From contig NZ_FXTH01000014.1 of assembly GCF_900182555.1 (NCBI RefSeq), positions 36,785 to 100,784 on the forward strand: DNA of 64,000 nt, written 5' to 3'. Position 1 is the stretch's first letter. Each line of letters begins with the position of its first letter. Positions 16,891-25,202 of this stretch are shown piece after piece. Position numbers and translations under genes: made by a program. Source of the stretch: Fodinibius sediminis (GTDB taxonomy: Bacteria > Bacteroidota > Rhodothermia > Balneolales > Balneolaceae). The notes beneath the pieces are model-generated. The model saw only the letters and a list, made by a program, of their open reading frames with translations. It was not told where the DNA came from and searched no databases.

Positions 16891-18066
16891 CTATGAAACA
16901 ATATGCCGCGGAAGCGTTGACGGAATCTGAACCAGTACTTCATAGTTCATAAAGTTCCTCATCTCGCTGAAAGAGGCAACTGTCATCTCCTGTTCTCCCT
17001 GCACGCCGATAATGACGACTTCATCTCCCTTGGTGACCGCGGGAATATCCGTGATGTCAACGGTCAACAAATTCATATTCACCAAACCTGCCACCGGCGC
17101 CCGCTCACCGTTAATCAGTACGATACCAACATTGGTCAGATTTCGACCAAAGCCGTGGGCATATCCTATGGGCACTGTGGCTATTTGCTGGTCACGGCTG
17201 GTGAGATAGGTATTGCCATAACCGACGAATTCACCGGCCGGCACCATCTTGGTACTCATGACTTCACTTTTCCAGCTGATCACCCGATTCAGCGGATCCC
17301 GGTGCTTTTTATTGATATCCGGATGGCGTTTCACAAAGTTCATATACGTTTCACGATTGGGCCAGAATCCATATTGCGCGATCCCGATGCGCACCATATC
17401 CATGATGGTTTCCGGATAGTTCAGGGCCGATGCAGAACAGGCTGTATGATAATGCTCCGCCTCAATCCCATGATCCTCGAACCAGCTCGTATATTCCCGG
17501 AACCGTTCTATCTGCTCCTGTACACGCACATAATTCCCAACGCTTTCCGCCCCGGCATAATGCGTACAGATTCCATCGAGGCGGAGGTGCTCGTGATTCT
17601 CTTTGAGCAGCTGTACGATATTCTCAAAGGTATCGGAATCGAGTCCCAGCCGGTTCATGCCGGTCTCCAGGTGCAAGTGAATGCGGGCGGGCTTGCCGAT
17701 ACGCTTGGCCTCCTTCACTGCGGCCCGGAGCCGATCCAGTTCAAAAACAAAAAAGGAAACGTCTCGCTCGATAGCCCAGGCAATAACCCCGTTGTTGATC
17801 ATACCCATGATCATGATATGGGTATCCTCTTGAGTGGACGCGCGGCAGGCTTCACGGGCCTCATCCGAGCTGAATACTGAGAAATGGCGGATGCCGCACT
17901 CCTCTGCCAGGGGAACAAAATACTTGATACCGTGTCCATATGCATTGCCCTTGATAACCGAACTGAACAGTACGTCTTCTCCAACGTAATCTCTTAGAAA
18001 AGATATATTCTGCTGAAAAGAAGATTTACTAAGCTCAACATACGACGGGTAGAACGGCTCTTTCAT
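16891..18066 (-). CDS. alr: alanine racemase-family PLP enzyme with altered active-site motifs
   Basis: 391 residues. The PLP lysine is Lys39 in V-I-K-G-N-A-Y-G-H-G (canonical V-V-K-A-N-A-Y-G-H-G). The catalytic-tyrosine segment is V-G-Y-G-N-T (Tyr283). Two normally invariant blocks differ: G-Y-A-D-G is G-Y-A-H-G, and V-C-M-D is V-N-M-N (330-332 being N-M-N). The fold is clearly type III alanine racemase, but the pocket changes suggest another substrate. The gene overlaps the end of the M20 amidohydrolase gene in an ATGA, so translation is probably coupled. It is the last gene of a six-gene run. Whether it supplies D-Ala for the cell wall or serves catabolism is unclear; no other alr is in the window. 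Confidence 0.8.
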   Translation of the reverse strand: MKEPFYPSYVELSKSSFQQNISFLRDYVGEDVLFSSVIKGNAYGHGIKYFVPLAEECGIRHFSVFSSDEAREACRASTQEDTHIMIMGMINNGVIAWAIERDVSFFVFELDRLRAAVKEAKRIGKPARIHLHLETGMNRLGLDSDTFENIVQLLKENHEHLRLDGICTHYAGAESVGNYVRVQEQIERFREYTSWFEDHGIEAEHYHTACSASALNYPETIMDMVRIGIAQYGFWPNRETYMNFVKRHPDINKKHRDPLNRVISWKSEVMSTKMVPAGEFVGYGNTYLTSRDQQIATVPIGYAHGFGRNLTNVGIVLINGERAPVAGLVNMNLLTVDITDIPAVTKGDEVVIIGVQGEQEMTVASFSEMRNFMNYEVLVQIPSTLPRHIVS

Positions 18067-19220
18067 CCTTTGGATACAATCTCTTTTATAATTTGCATGA
18101 ACATCAACACCCCCGAGGAGATAACAGCGTCCTCAAAATCATACTGCTCAGCATGCAGGGCCGGGTGTTCGGAACCGATGCCCAGTCCAAACATGGCACC
18201 GGGAATTTCCTGCGTGAAATGACCAAAGTCCTCCGACCAGCTGAAAGGGGTTTGCTTTTCTGAAATTTCCAGATCACAGTCCTCGGCAGCCCTGCAAATG
18301 ATGTCAACAGCCCGGGCATCATTGGTTGTGGCCGCAAAAGGTTCCACCCAGCTATGTGCCATGTCAAGTCCATAGGTTTGGGCCAAACCTTCAGCGATGG
18401 TAAGGCAACGACGCTGAAGATCAGACAACAGCTCGTCGTCGTAGGTCCGCAGGGTGGCACGAACGATTGCGTGCCCGGGAGAAGTTCCAAAAGCCCGCTC
18501 TCCCAGAACCGCATTGATGACGGTCACTTTCGTGGCCTGGTCCAATGAGCTGTAAAACTGGGGAACTGCCGAAAACGCTTCAATAAGCTGTGCAACAGCG
18601 GCCGCAGGACTGACCCCCTCTTCCGGATGAGCGGCATGGGCCGTCTGTCCCCTGAGCTCAACCTCCAGTCCGACAGAAGCGGCAGCGAAGACACCGGGTC
18701 GGACAACAATTTGGTGCTTGCCATGGCCCGGCAAGTTATGGAGAGCGAAACAGTAATCGAGAGACCGTGCCTGGAAGGCTTCCTCTTCAAGTATCTTCAA
18801 CGCCCCCTCTCCCGTTTCTTCAGCCGGCTGAAAGAGTAGTGTTACGGTCCCCGAGGCAGGTCGATCTGCAGCCAGTAATTTCGCAACGCCACACATAATG
18901 GCCATATGGCCGTCATGCCCGCATTTATGGCCCACACCCTCCGCTTTCGATTGGTAATCAGTCTCAATCTTATCTGGTATGGGCAGGGCATCGAGTTCAC
19001 ACCGGAGCAGCAGATGCGGACCTTCTGACTCTCCTTTGTAAGAAGCCAGGATTCCATGTCCCCCGAGCCCCGTCCGGAGCTCATCAGGGGCAGTGTCTGA
19101 CAGAAAATCACCTATACATTCGGCCGTTTCCGATTCCTGTCCGGAAACTTCGGCCTTCTGATGCAGCCGGTGGCGTAAAGCCGTCAATTCCTGCATGTGC
19201 GGAGCTATTTTTGAAGACAT
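18063..19220 (-). CDS. M20-family amidohydrolase / metallopeptidase
   Basis: 385 residues from the ATG at 19220; a TTG 13 codons upstream is possible. Family landmarks are L-R-H-R-L-H-Q near the start, L-R-C-E-L-D-A-L-P-I (metal Asp region), the G-H-K-C-G-H-D-G-H-M block with the Cys and His metal ligands, F-Q-P-A-E-E-T-G-E-G-A, and a late H-P-A-L-H-A-E-Q. This is the hippurate hydrolase / N-acyl amino acid amidohydrolase branch, which removes an acyl or aminoacyl group from an amino acid. No signal peptide is seen, so it is cytoplasmic. Its ATGA overlap with the racemase gene downstream suggests that it releases the amino acid which that enzyme racemises (inference). Confidence 0.88.
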   Translation of the reverse strand: MSSKIAPHMQELTALRHRLHQKAEVSGQESETAECIGDFLSDTAPDELRTGLGGHGILASYKGESEGPHLLLRCELDALPIPDKIETDYQSKAEGVGHKCGHDGHMAIMCGVAKLLAADRPASGTVTLLFQPAEETGEGALKILEEEAFQARSLDYCFALHNLPGHGKHQIVVRPGVFAAASVGLEVELRGQTAHAAHPEEGVSPAAAVAQLIEAFSAVPQFYSSLDQATKVTVINAVLGERAFGTSPGHAIVRATLRTYDDELLSDLQRRCLTIAEGLAQTYGLDMAHSWVEPFAATTNDARAVDIICRAAEDCDLEISEKQTPFSWSEDFGHFTQEIPGAMFGLGIGSEHPALHAEQYDFEDAVISSGVLMFMQIIKEIVSKG

Positions 19221-19349
19221 CTGAAAATTTTCAATAAGAAGGTTCGTGAGGGAACTCAATTAGTAAATTTTAAAGCAGAATTGCCAGTACCGGGCGATAA
19301 AGACGCAGGGCTCATCGACCCCGCCACGTGAAAATACACATAACCAGAC

Positions 19350-20024
19350 TCATCGGCGGGGATCCCGTGGCCCCTTCTCCTGCCGGTAGAGCTCTCCAAG
19401 TATCCTGCGGGGATCAGGATACAGGCGGAGGGCTTCTTCACGCCTTTCCTCAGAGACCACGCCCGGCATATCAGCTTCCCCCGGATCTCTCACTGAGAGC
19501 TGGAAGTGAAGATGCGGAACCCAGCCCCCGTTTTCCTCCCGGCTGCCCAAAGCACCTATCTGCTGGCCACGCTGCACCCGGTCGCCCGCCGACCAGCGCT
19601 CAAGAGAAGAGCGGGACAAATGACCATACAGGGCAAACAGCTGCGTGCCATCAAGATCGTAGGCAATTATTATGGTAGGCCCGTAATCACCCCTCTTATT
19701 ATTATCCTGCAGGTAGGCAACCGTTCCATTAGCAAAAGAAAAAACAGGGGCACCGGCCTCTGTCCAGATATCGATACCCATATGGATATTGCGTTTATTG
19801 CAATATTGCGCCGCCACATACATGCCGGCTCGTTTTTCATTATAACGCCCGATGCCCCACCTTTTTGAACGCACAAATCCCGGGTTGTAGCCTGATGTAA
19901 AATCAAACAGGTACATCTCATCCGGATAATTCATTACCGGAGCATATTTGCACATAACTGAACCTGTTTTTTTGTTCCACGGCCGGCTTGACGGTATGGG
20001 ATAAGCATACGACGCATGTTCCAC
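19350..20024 (-). CDS. M23-family metallopeptidase-like protein, no signal peptide
   Basis: 224 residues. The LytM/M23 zinc motifs are complete: H-M-G-I-D (His81, Asp85), L-Y-G-H-L-S, and P-H-L-H-F-Q near 167-172. M23 enzymes usually cleave peptidoglycan peptides outside the cytoplasm, but the N-terminus here is not a signal sequence. The sequence style (D-Y-G-P, G-W-x-P-H-L-H-F-Q) resembles the M23 module found fused to class-III aminotransferases in some bacteria more than cell-wall hydrolases. It sits 27 bases after the racemase gene. A cytoplasmic peptidase acting on imported peptides fits the neighbourhood, but the role is inferred. Confidence 0.8.
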   Translation of the reverse strand: MEHASYAYPIPSSRPWNKKTGSVMCKYAPVMNYPDEMYLFDFTSGYNPGFVRSKRWGIGRYNEKRAGMYVAAQYCNKRNIHMGIDIWTEAGAPVFSFANGTVAYLQDNNKRGDYGPTIIIAYDLDGTQLFALYGHLSRSSLERWSAGDRVQRGQQIGALGSREENGGWVPHLHFQLSVRDPGEADMPGVVSEERREEALRLYPDPRRILGELYRQEKGPRDPRR

Positions 20025-20051
20025 CTCTTCTTCGATTTCACGGGCCTGCCT

Positions 20052-21128
20052 TTACTCCACAATCTTATCAATATAATCGGAATTCATGATTCCGAGCGCC
20101 CCCATGTATTTCATCCTAAACCGGATAAAGTCTCCTACCTCGTAGCCCGCCTGGTTGTCCCCGACATCCAGGATAAGCATATCAGAACTCGCATCAACGA
20201 TATTTACTTCTCCATCTCTTTCGACGTCGATGATGTGTTCCGGATTGATATCCAGGTAACCTATATCCAGGATGGCCCGGTAGGAAGTTTCACCATAATC
20301 CTCTTCGTCAATGTCTGTAACCTGTCCCTGGGGGTTTTTCCCCAGCTCACCACTGGGAACCTTGGGCTTTTCGGCAATCTCAATAATCTGGCTATAAAGT
20401 TCCAGTACATCGTTGTGCATTCCCTCAATGGTTCCACCGGTGAAGAGATCCTTGCCAAAGAAAAGCGCTTCGCCCACCCGGAAATGGTTAATCCCCCTGG
20501 GCAGTTGATTGCGCAGGAGCAGTGGTATAGTAACCGTGGTTCCGCCGGAAACAAGCGGGATGGTTTTGTTAAAGCGCAGTTCAATAATCTGTTTGTACAA
20601 GGAGAGCTGGATCAGCTTGTCCTCGTCCGGCATCACCCCATGCATACAGTTCAGGTTCGTGCCTATGCCCAGCACTTCGATATTGGAAAGCTTGAATACC
20701 TCCTCATAGAAGTCAACTATGTTCTCCCGGATAACCCCTTCACGCAGATCACCCATCTCAATCATGATGATCACTTTGTGCACCTTGCCCTGCTTCTTTG
20801 CTTCATCAGAAAGAGCATGCAGGGTGGAAAGTTCGGTATTGAGACTTGCATCCGCATATTTTACCACCGACTCGATAATATCCTTGGGCGGGGGTTTGAT
20901 ATAGGTTGTCATTGTATCCGGATCGATCTCCTTAATTTTCTTGAGATTGCTGATCCGCGAGTCATGCATCTCTCCAATCCCAAGATCGGCCACCTCCTTC
21001 AGATAGGCTTCATGTCCGCATAACAATTTTGTTGTGATTCCCCACTTGATATCGTTTTTCTTAAACAGATTATCAAGGAAGTTATAATTCTCACGCAGTT
21101 TCTCGCGATATAGTTTTAAATAGGCCAT
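20052..21128 (-). CDS. alanine/ornithine racemase-family PLP enzyme
   Basis: 358 residues. The N-terminal alanine-racemase-type TIM barrel has its PLP lysine in I-T-T-K-L-L-C-G (Lys34). Further landmarks are G-E-M-H-D-S-R, M-I-E-M-G-D-L-R-E-G, and the phosphate-binding S-G-G-T-T-V-T and H-F-R-V-G-E-A-L-F-F-G segments. This order matches the ornithine racemase (Orr)/YhfX group rather than Alr, whose members interconvert L- and D-ornithine or related amino acids. The gene is followed 27 bases later by M23 and starts 3 bases after the GNAT gene ends, so it is firmly in the operon. Ornithine specificity is plausible because an ornithine transaminase lies across the divergent promoter region, but it is not proven. 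Confidence 0.83.
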   Translation of the reverse strand: MAYLKLYREKLRENYNFLDNLFKKNDIKWGITTKLLCGHEAYLKEVADLGIGEMHDSRISNLKKIKEIDPDTMTTYIKPPPKDIIESVVKYADASLNTELSTLHALSDEAKKQGKVHKVIIMIEMGDLREGVIRENIVDFYEEVFKLSNIEVLGIGTNLNCMHGVMPDEDKLIQLSLYKQIIELRFNKTIPLVSGGTTVTIPLLLRNQLPRGINHFRVGEALFFGKDLFTGGTIEGMHNDVLELYSQIIEIAEKPKVPSGELGKNPQGQVTDIDEEDYGETSYRAILDIGYLDINPEHIIDVERDGEVNIVDASSDMLILDVGDNQAGYEVGDFIRFRMKYMGALGIMNSDYIDKIVE

Positions 21129-21131
21129 GCC

Positions 21132-21572
21132 CTATTTCTTCAGTCGCATTTCCAGGTACTTGTTGGTAAACCCGTATTTTTCATAAAGATATTTAGCCGG
21201 GTTGTCGTGTTCAACATGCAAGGCAATATCACCTTCGGTGGCGTCTATAGCCCGTTCCATCAGCTGTTTTCCAATACCTTGCCCGCGGGCCTCACCATGA
21301 ACAGCAATATACACTAAAATATGTTCCGGTATATAACCACCCATGTTGGTATCATTAATAATCACTGCCCCCACAATCTCTTCGTCCTGGTGGGCAACCA
21401 GGATAAAACCGTCCTGTCCGGATTCATCGCCGTAGGCGTATCCTATACACTTCAGAATATGACGCTTTTCATCGCCATATTCATCGAGATGCTGAAATAA
21501 GAAATCGGCAATGTCCTCACGCGAAAAGACCGTGGGATTTTCCGTGTCCGAATGTATGATATCAAATTGCAT
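21132..21572 (-). CDS. GNAT-family N-acetyltransferase
   Basis: 146 residues from the ATG at 21572; a TTG two codons earlier is less likely. The acetyl-CoA-binding motif A reads Y-I-A-V-H-G-E-A-R-G-Q-G-I-G-K-Q-L near 88-104. The C-terminal part is L-H-V-E-H-D-N-P-A-K-Y-L-Y-E-K-Y-G-F, the usual GNAT motif B. These enzymes transfer acetyl from acetyl-CoA to an amine, and the acceptor cannot be read from sequence. The gene is 44 bases after the symporter and 3 bases before the racemase, so an amino acid or peptide acceptor is a reasonable guess. Confidence 0.85.
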   Translation of the reverse strand: MQFDIIHSDTENPTVFSREDIADFLFQHLDEYGDEKRHILKCIGYAYGDESGQDGFILVAHQDEEIVGAVIINDTNMGGYIPEHILVYIAVHGEARGQGIGKQLMERAIDATEGDIALHVEHDNPAKYLYEKYGFTNKYLEMRLKK

Positions 21573-21616
21573 GATCAACCGTTTAGAGTCATTACTATGT
21601 TATTATTCTCAATTTG

Positions 21617-23059
21617 TCAGGATTTGTTTCTTCCGTCGGGAAACATGAGTGATAATAATACAAACACCATGAACGAAGCCGAAATTCCAAAAACATTGGC
21701 ATCAAGGCCCGCGGGCAGCTTTTCCATAAACACTTCAAGCAGGATGGTGACTGCCCCTCCAAGGATCATAGCGCCCATGGCGCCGACACTGCTGCTCTTC
21801 TGCCAGTAGAAGGCCCCCACAATAGGCACAAACAGCCCGGAAACCATAAAGGCATACGAATAGAGCATCAGATCCAGCACATTGGTCATCATACTGGCGA
21901 TAAACAGGGCCCCGGCACCGATAAGCAGTGTTGTAACCTGCGAAAAACGAAGAAACCGGTCACTGTCATGATCCACCTCTTTAAAATAACCGATGATGTC
22001 CGAAACCACATTGCCTGAGGCAGCCATCAGGCAGCTGTCGGCCGTGGAGAGAATAGCGGAAAAGTAGGCACTCATCATGACTCCCATCAACCCTACCGGC
22101 AACACGGTGCGCAGCAGCATCGGCAAGCCGGTTTCGGGATCTGTTTCTGCAATATTTTCAGCTCCGAGATAATCAAACATGCCCTGGGAAGCGGCTACTT
22201 TCGCAAAAAGTCCCAGTGCAACTCCCATAAATGCCATAACCGGCCATTCAAAAAGGCCCGCCAAAAACCAGGCTTTTTTTGCTGTTTTCTCGTCGTTGCA
22301 TGCATAAATTCGCTGGTACAGGGTCATACCCACAAACCAAATGGGGATAATGGTCACTGCCCAATACACTACTTTCTGCCAGGTAATATTGGTCATTGAC
22401 AGCAAGGATGGGTCCACGGTCCGGCCAATGGCCTCCCACCCTCCAACCGCATAATATGAGATGGGAATACCTACAAAGACCAGTCCCATCATCAGAATGG
22501 CCCATTGAACCGTATCCGTATAAATCACGGCCTTAAGTCCGCCCATGACGGTATAGATGACGGCTACTGATCCCATGATGATAAGCGCGGTCTGCAGATC
22601 CAGATTTGCAAACGTGCCCTGAGCCAGTTTAGCACCTGCCAGTATCTGCGAACTGGTAAAGCCGGCATACCCTACTGCCGAAATAATACCGGCAACGAGA
22701 GCAACCTCAGGCGTGAAGTAGTGCTTGAAAATTTCCGGAAAGGTATAGGCCTTATCAAAAGCAGCATTCCCCTTTACTTTCGGGATCAGCAGCACGGCGG
22801 CAAGCCAGGCTCCCAGCAGTCCCGTAAAAAGCATCCATGAGCCTGAAATACCCATTACAAAACCAAGTCCGCCGAGCCCAATGGAAAATCCACCTCCCAC
22901 GTCGGTTGCAACCACCGACAGGCCGATGTGCAGACTGCTCATATTGCGGCCGCCAACGTAATAGTCTTCAGCGCCTTCATTCCTGTTCAAAAAGAAAAAT
23001 CCAAAGCCCAACATTGCCAGCATATAGCAGACAAAAATCGTCAGGTCAATCCAGTGCAT
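21617..23059 (-). CDS. sodium:solute symporter (SSF family)
   Basis: 480 residues from the ATG at 23059. A start at 23131 would add 24 residues, but its DNA contains an intrinsic terminator hairpin, so I reject it. There are about 13 hydrophobic segments. SSF features include D-Y-Y-V-G-G-R-N-M in the first loop, S-V-V-A-T-D-V-G-G-G in TM2, and the T-V-M-G-G-L-K-A-V-I-Y-T-D region. The family imports amino acids, sugars, pantothenate or carboxylates with Na+. It heads the racemase/peptidase run, so an amino acid or related substrate is likely. The substrate itself is not readable. Confidence 0.9.
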   Translation of the reverse strand: MHWIDLTIFVCYMLAMLGFGFFFLNRNEGAEDYYVGGRNMSSLHIGLSVVATDVGGGFSIGLGGLGFVMGISGSWMLFTGLLGAWLAAVLLIPKVKGNAAFDKAYTFPEIFKHYFTPEVALVAGIISAVGYAGFTSSQILAGAKLAQGTFANLDLQTALIIMGSVAVIYTVMGGLKAVIYTDTVQWAILMMGLVFVGIPISYYAVGGWEAIGRTVDPSLLSMTNITWQKVVYWAVTIIPIWFVGMTLYQRIYACNDEKTAKKAWFLAGLFEWPVMAFMGVALGLFAKVAASQGMFDYLGAENIAETDPETGLPMLLRTVLPVGLMGVMMSAYFSAILSTADSCLMAASGNVVSDIIGYFKEVDHDSDRFLRFSQVTTLLIGAGALFIASMMTNVLDLMLYSYAFMVSGLFVPIVGAFYWQKSSSVGAMGAMILGGAVTILLEVFMEKLPAGLDANVFGISASFMVFVLLSLMFPDGRNKS

Positions 23060-23092
23060 AAATCTAAGCCATAAATTGGATTTCCACCTAAT

Positions 23093-23124
23093 AAAAAAAC
23101 CCTTGAGCAAACTACTCAAGGGTT
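23093..23124 (-). terminator. intrinsic terminator in the leader of the symporter gene
   Basis: On the minus strand AACCCTTGAG (23124-23115) pairs perfectly with CTCAAGGGTT (23107-23098) around a 7-base loop, followed by a T run reaching 23093. It lies only 34 bases upstream of the symporter start, with no annotated minus-strand gene behind it, so it probably attenuates transcription into the operon. Confidence 0.75.
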
Positions 23125-23152
23125 CATTCATATCGACCCCATAATATATCCT

Positions 23153-23278
23153 TTACGTTCCGGAATTCCCAAATCTGAAAAGCGGATGCGGACGGCTAAC
23201 CGACAGGGGACTGCCTGGGCCACCTGGAATCTGCCCCGATGAATTGCCGAATCCGTAAAAGAGAGGTACAGTACGCAT
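23153..23278 (-). other. candidate leader: 41-codon reading frame and/or structured RNA
   Basis: On the minus strand a strong purine-rich Shine-Dalgarno-like GAGGGGG precedes an ATG at 23278 by 7 bases. The frame runs 41 codons, rich in Gly, Ser and Pro, to a stop at 23153-23155. The stop lies about 30 bases before the terminator hairpin at 23124. The same stretch can also fold: CGGATTCGG (23255-23247) pairs with CCGCATCCG (23191-23183) with one mismatch, enclosing about 55 bases with a further GGGG/CCCC pairing. I recognise no known riboswitch class in it. A leader peptide, a regulatory RNA or neither is possible. Confidence 0.35.
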
Positions 23279-23420
23279 TGATTATCCCCCTCTTTTCTTT
23301 TCTGTAAAATCATTTTAACTGAGATGAACGTTTTGAAAAACGTTTAGAAAGTATATTTTTCTTCTCTTTTCAACATCCTATCTTGTAACCGCAATGGGAT
23401 TAACCATAATTTAACCATAC

Positions 23421-24653
23421 ATGACTACTACGGAAGAAGCTATCTCGCTCGAAGATCAATTTGGAGCTCATAATTACCATCCCCTCCCGGTGGTGCTTTC
23501 TAAGGGCCGGGGCGTTCATGTATGGGACCCGGAGGGGAACCGGTATTACGATTTTCTATCGGCTTATTCAGCGGTTAACCAGGGCCACTGCCATCCACGC
23601 ATTATCAACAGGCTGAAAAAACAGGCTGAAGAACTAACGCTTGTTTCACGGGCCTTCTACAGCGACCAGCTGGGCACCTACGAAGAATATATGCACGACC
23701 TTTTTGGGTATGACAAGCTCCTGCCCATGAATACGGGAGCCGAAGGGGTGGAAACGGCTATAAAACTCTGCCGCAAATGGTCTTACGAAAAAAAAGACCT
23801 AGCGCCCGAACAGGCGACCATTATTGTAGCCAAAGGGAATTTCCACGGACGCACAACCAGTATCATATCCTTCTCAAATGACCCGGTGGCCCGCAAGAAT
23901 TTTGGACCTTACACCCCGGGCTTCGTATCTATTCCCTATGACGATCTTGATGCGCTTGAGCAGGCCCTTCAACAAGAAGATGTTGCCGGCTTTCTCGTGG
24001 AGCCCATTCAGGGCGAGGCGGGCGTAAAGGTGCCATCCGAGGGCTATCTCAAGAAAGCATCCGAACTGTGTAAAAAATACGAAACTCTCTTCATAGCCGA
24101 TGAAATACAGACCGGCATCGCCCGTACCGGAGCCCTGCTGTGTGTGGATCATGAAGAAGTACGACCTGACATTGTTATTCTTGGCAAAGCCCTTTCAGGA
24201 GGCGCCTATCCCGTTTCAGCGGTATTGGCCGACAACGAAGTCATGGAATGCCTGCGTCCCGGCGAGCACGGGTCCACCTATGGAGGAAATCCCCTGGCCT
24301 GTGCCGTTACCATGGAAGCCCTCGACGTAGTCCAGGATGAGAATCTGGCCGAAAATGCCGATCGCCTGGGTCATCTGTTTCGTCGTGAAATGGAAGCCCT
24401 TGCCAAAGAAACAGATCTCGTGAAGCTGGTTCGCGGTAAGGGACTGCTGAATGCCATCGTTATCAACGACGCCGAAGACAGCCAGACGGCCTGGAACATC
24501 TGCCTGCAGCTAAAAGAAAATGGGCTGCTTGCCAAGCCGACGCATGGTAACATTATTCGCTTTGCTCCTCCGCTGGTAATGACGGAAGAACAACTTCGGG
24601 AGTGCATCTCAATTATTTCAACAACTATTAAAAAGTTCGAAGCTGAGCTGTAA
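23421..24653 (+). CDS. rocD: ornithine--oxo-acid transaminase (class III PLP)
   Basis: 410 residues. It starts with the ornithine aminotransferase pattern [21 protein letters not shown]. Other landmarks are [27 protein letters not shown] and the PLP lysine in L-G-K-A-L-S-G-G near 254-261. The enzyme moves the delta-amino group of ornithine to 2-oxoglutarate, giving glutamate semialdehyde and glutamate. Length is normal. It is divergent from the symporter/racemase operon, sharing its upstream region. Pairing with an Orr-type racemase would allow D-ornithine to be used (inference). Confidence 0.93.
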   Translation: MTTTEEAISLEDQFGAHNYHPLPVVLSKGRGVHVWDPEGNRYYDFLSAYSAVNQGHCHPRIINRLKKQAEELTLVSRAFYSDQLGTYEEYMHDLFGYDKLLPMNTGAEGVETAIKLCRKWSYEKKDLAPEQATIIVAKGNFHGRTTSIISFSNDPVARKNFGPYTPGFVSIPYDDLDALEQALQQEDVAGFLVEPIQGEAGVKVPSEGYLKKASELCKKYETLFIADEIQTGIARTGALLCVDHEEVRPDIVILGKALSGGAYPVSAVLADNEVMECLRPGEHGSTYGGNPLACAVTMEALDVVQDENLAENADRLGHLFRREMEALAKETDLVKLVRGKGLLNAIVINDAEDSQTAWNICLQLKENGLLAKPTHGNIIRFAPPLVMTEEQLRECISIISTTIKKFEAEL

Positions 24654-24973
24654 AACCTATCCCCTCCCGGGTGCAAAACAACCGTTTCATCCGGGAGATC
24701 TTCCCTCCTTCAGCTGATTTCATTGAAACTACCGGCCCCCCTTTACCCAAAAAACAGCCTGTGTTCCGCAGTCTTTTCTGCAGGTTGAAATCTGATAAAA
24801 TGAGCAGATAAAACCATTTCGAGCTGCAAACCCCGGCTGCAGGACTCTTTTCCTGTGCTTATTGTGCGAGCAAGGGGCCTGTTCTTAGTACAACATCGTA
24901 TTTCCACTCGTTTTTTGCTGGTGAAAGAGATGCCCGCGCGGTGAACCGATTCCATAAATTTTCCCCGCGAAAT
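24654..24973. other. intergenic region between rocD and the tRNA terminator
   Basis: About 320 bases. Directly after rocD an imperfect hairpin (CTCCCGGGTG 24664-24673 with CATCCGGGAG 24688-24697) may terminate rocD, but it lacks a T run. I see no gene, repeat or riboswitch in the remainder. Confidence 0.45.
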
Positions 24974-25010
24974 AAAAAAAGCGGCTCCCTGACCTCAGGA
25001 AGCCGCTTTT
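24974..25010 (-). terminator. intrinsic terminator of the initiator tRNA gene (bidirectional)
   Basis: AAAAGCGGCT and AGCCGCTTTT form a 10-base stem, extended inward by CCTG/CAGG. On the minus strand it ends in seven T and lies 7 bases after the tRNA. The plus strand also ends in four T, so it can stop transcription from rocD. Confidence 0.88.
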
Positions 25011-25016
25011 AAGTAG

Positions 25017-25089
<73 letters not shown>

Positions 25090-25101
25090 ATGTGAGTGCC
25101 T

Positions 25102-25131
25102 ATAATAAGGCTTGACATGGGTACTTGTCAA
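25102..25131 (-). promoter_or_regulatory. sigma70-type promoter of the tRNA-fMet gene
   Basis: On the minus strand TTGACA (25131-25126) is followed after 18 bases by TATTAT (25107-25102), placing transcription start a few bases before the tRNA 5' end. It is a near-consensus housekeeping promoter. Its -35 lies inside the spacer of a plus-strand promoter. Confidence 0.7.
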
Positions 25132-25140
25132 TAGTAAATT
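25112..25140 (+). promoter_or_regulatory. sigma70-type promoter of the lysine transaminase gene, overlapping the tRNA promoter
   Basis: On the plus strand TTGACA (25112-25117), a 17-base spacer and TAAATT (25135-25140) point at the transaminase start at 25203. The two TTGACA boxes form an inverted repeat over 25112-25131, so polymerase can bind in one direction at a time. Confidence 0.55.
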
Positions 25141-25202
25141 TATTTTTATTTACCACCCTTCTTTGACTTGCATCAAAATCCTAAAAAACCGCTACAAGGT
25201 TT

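Noticed and set aside
20016..21023. Long plus-strand reading frame opposite the Orr-type racemase gene
   Set aside because: It mirrors the racemase codons, has no recognisable domain, and the minus-strand frame has clear family motifs.
23060..23131. N-terminal extension of the symporter from an ATG at 23131
   Set aside because: Its DNA is a terminator hairpin, and the SSF family begins at the ATG at 23059.
23161..23280. Known riboswitch (cobalamin, glycine, lysine, SAM, TPP) upstream of the symporter or rocD
   Set aside because: I looked for the conserved boxes of these classes on both strands and found none convincing.
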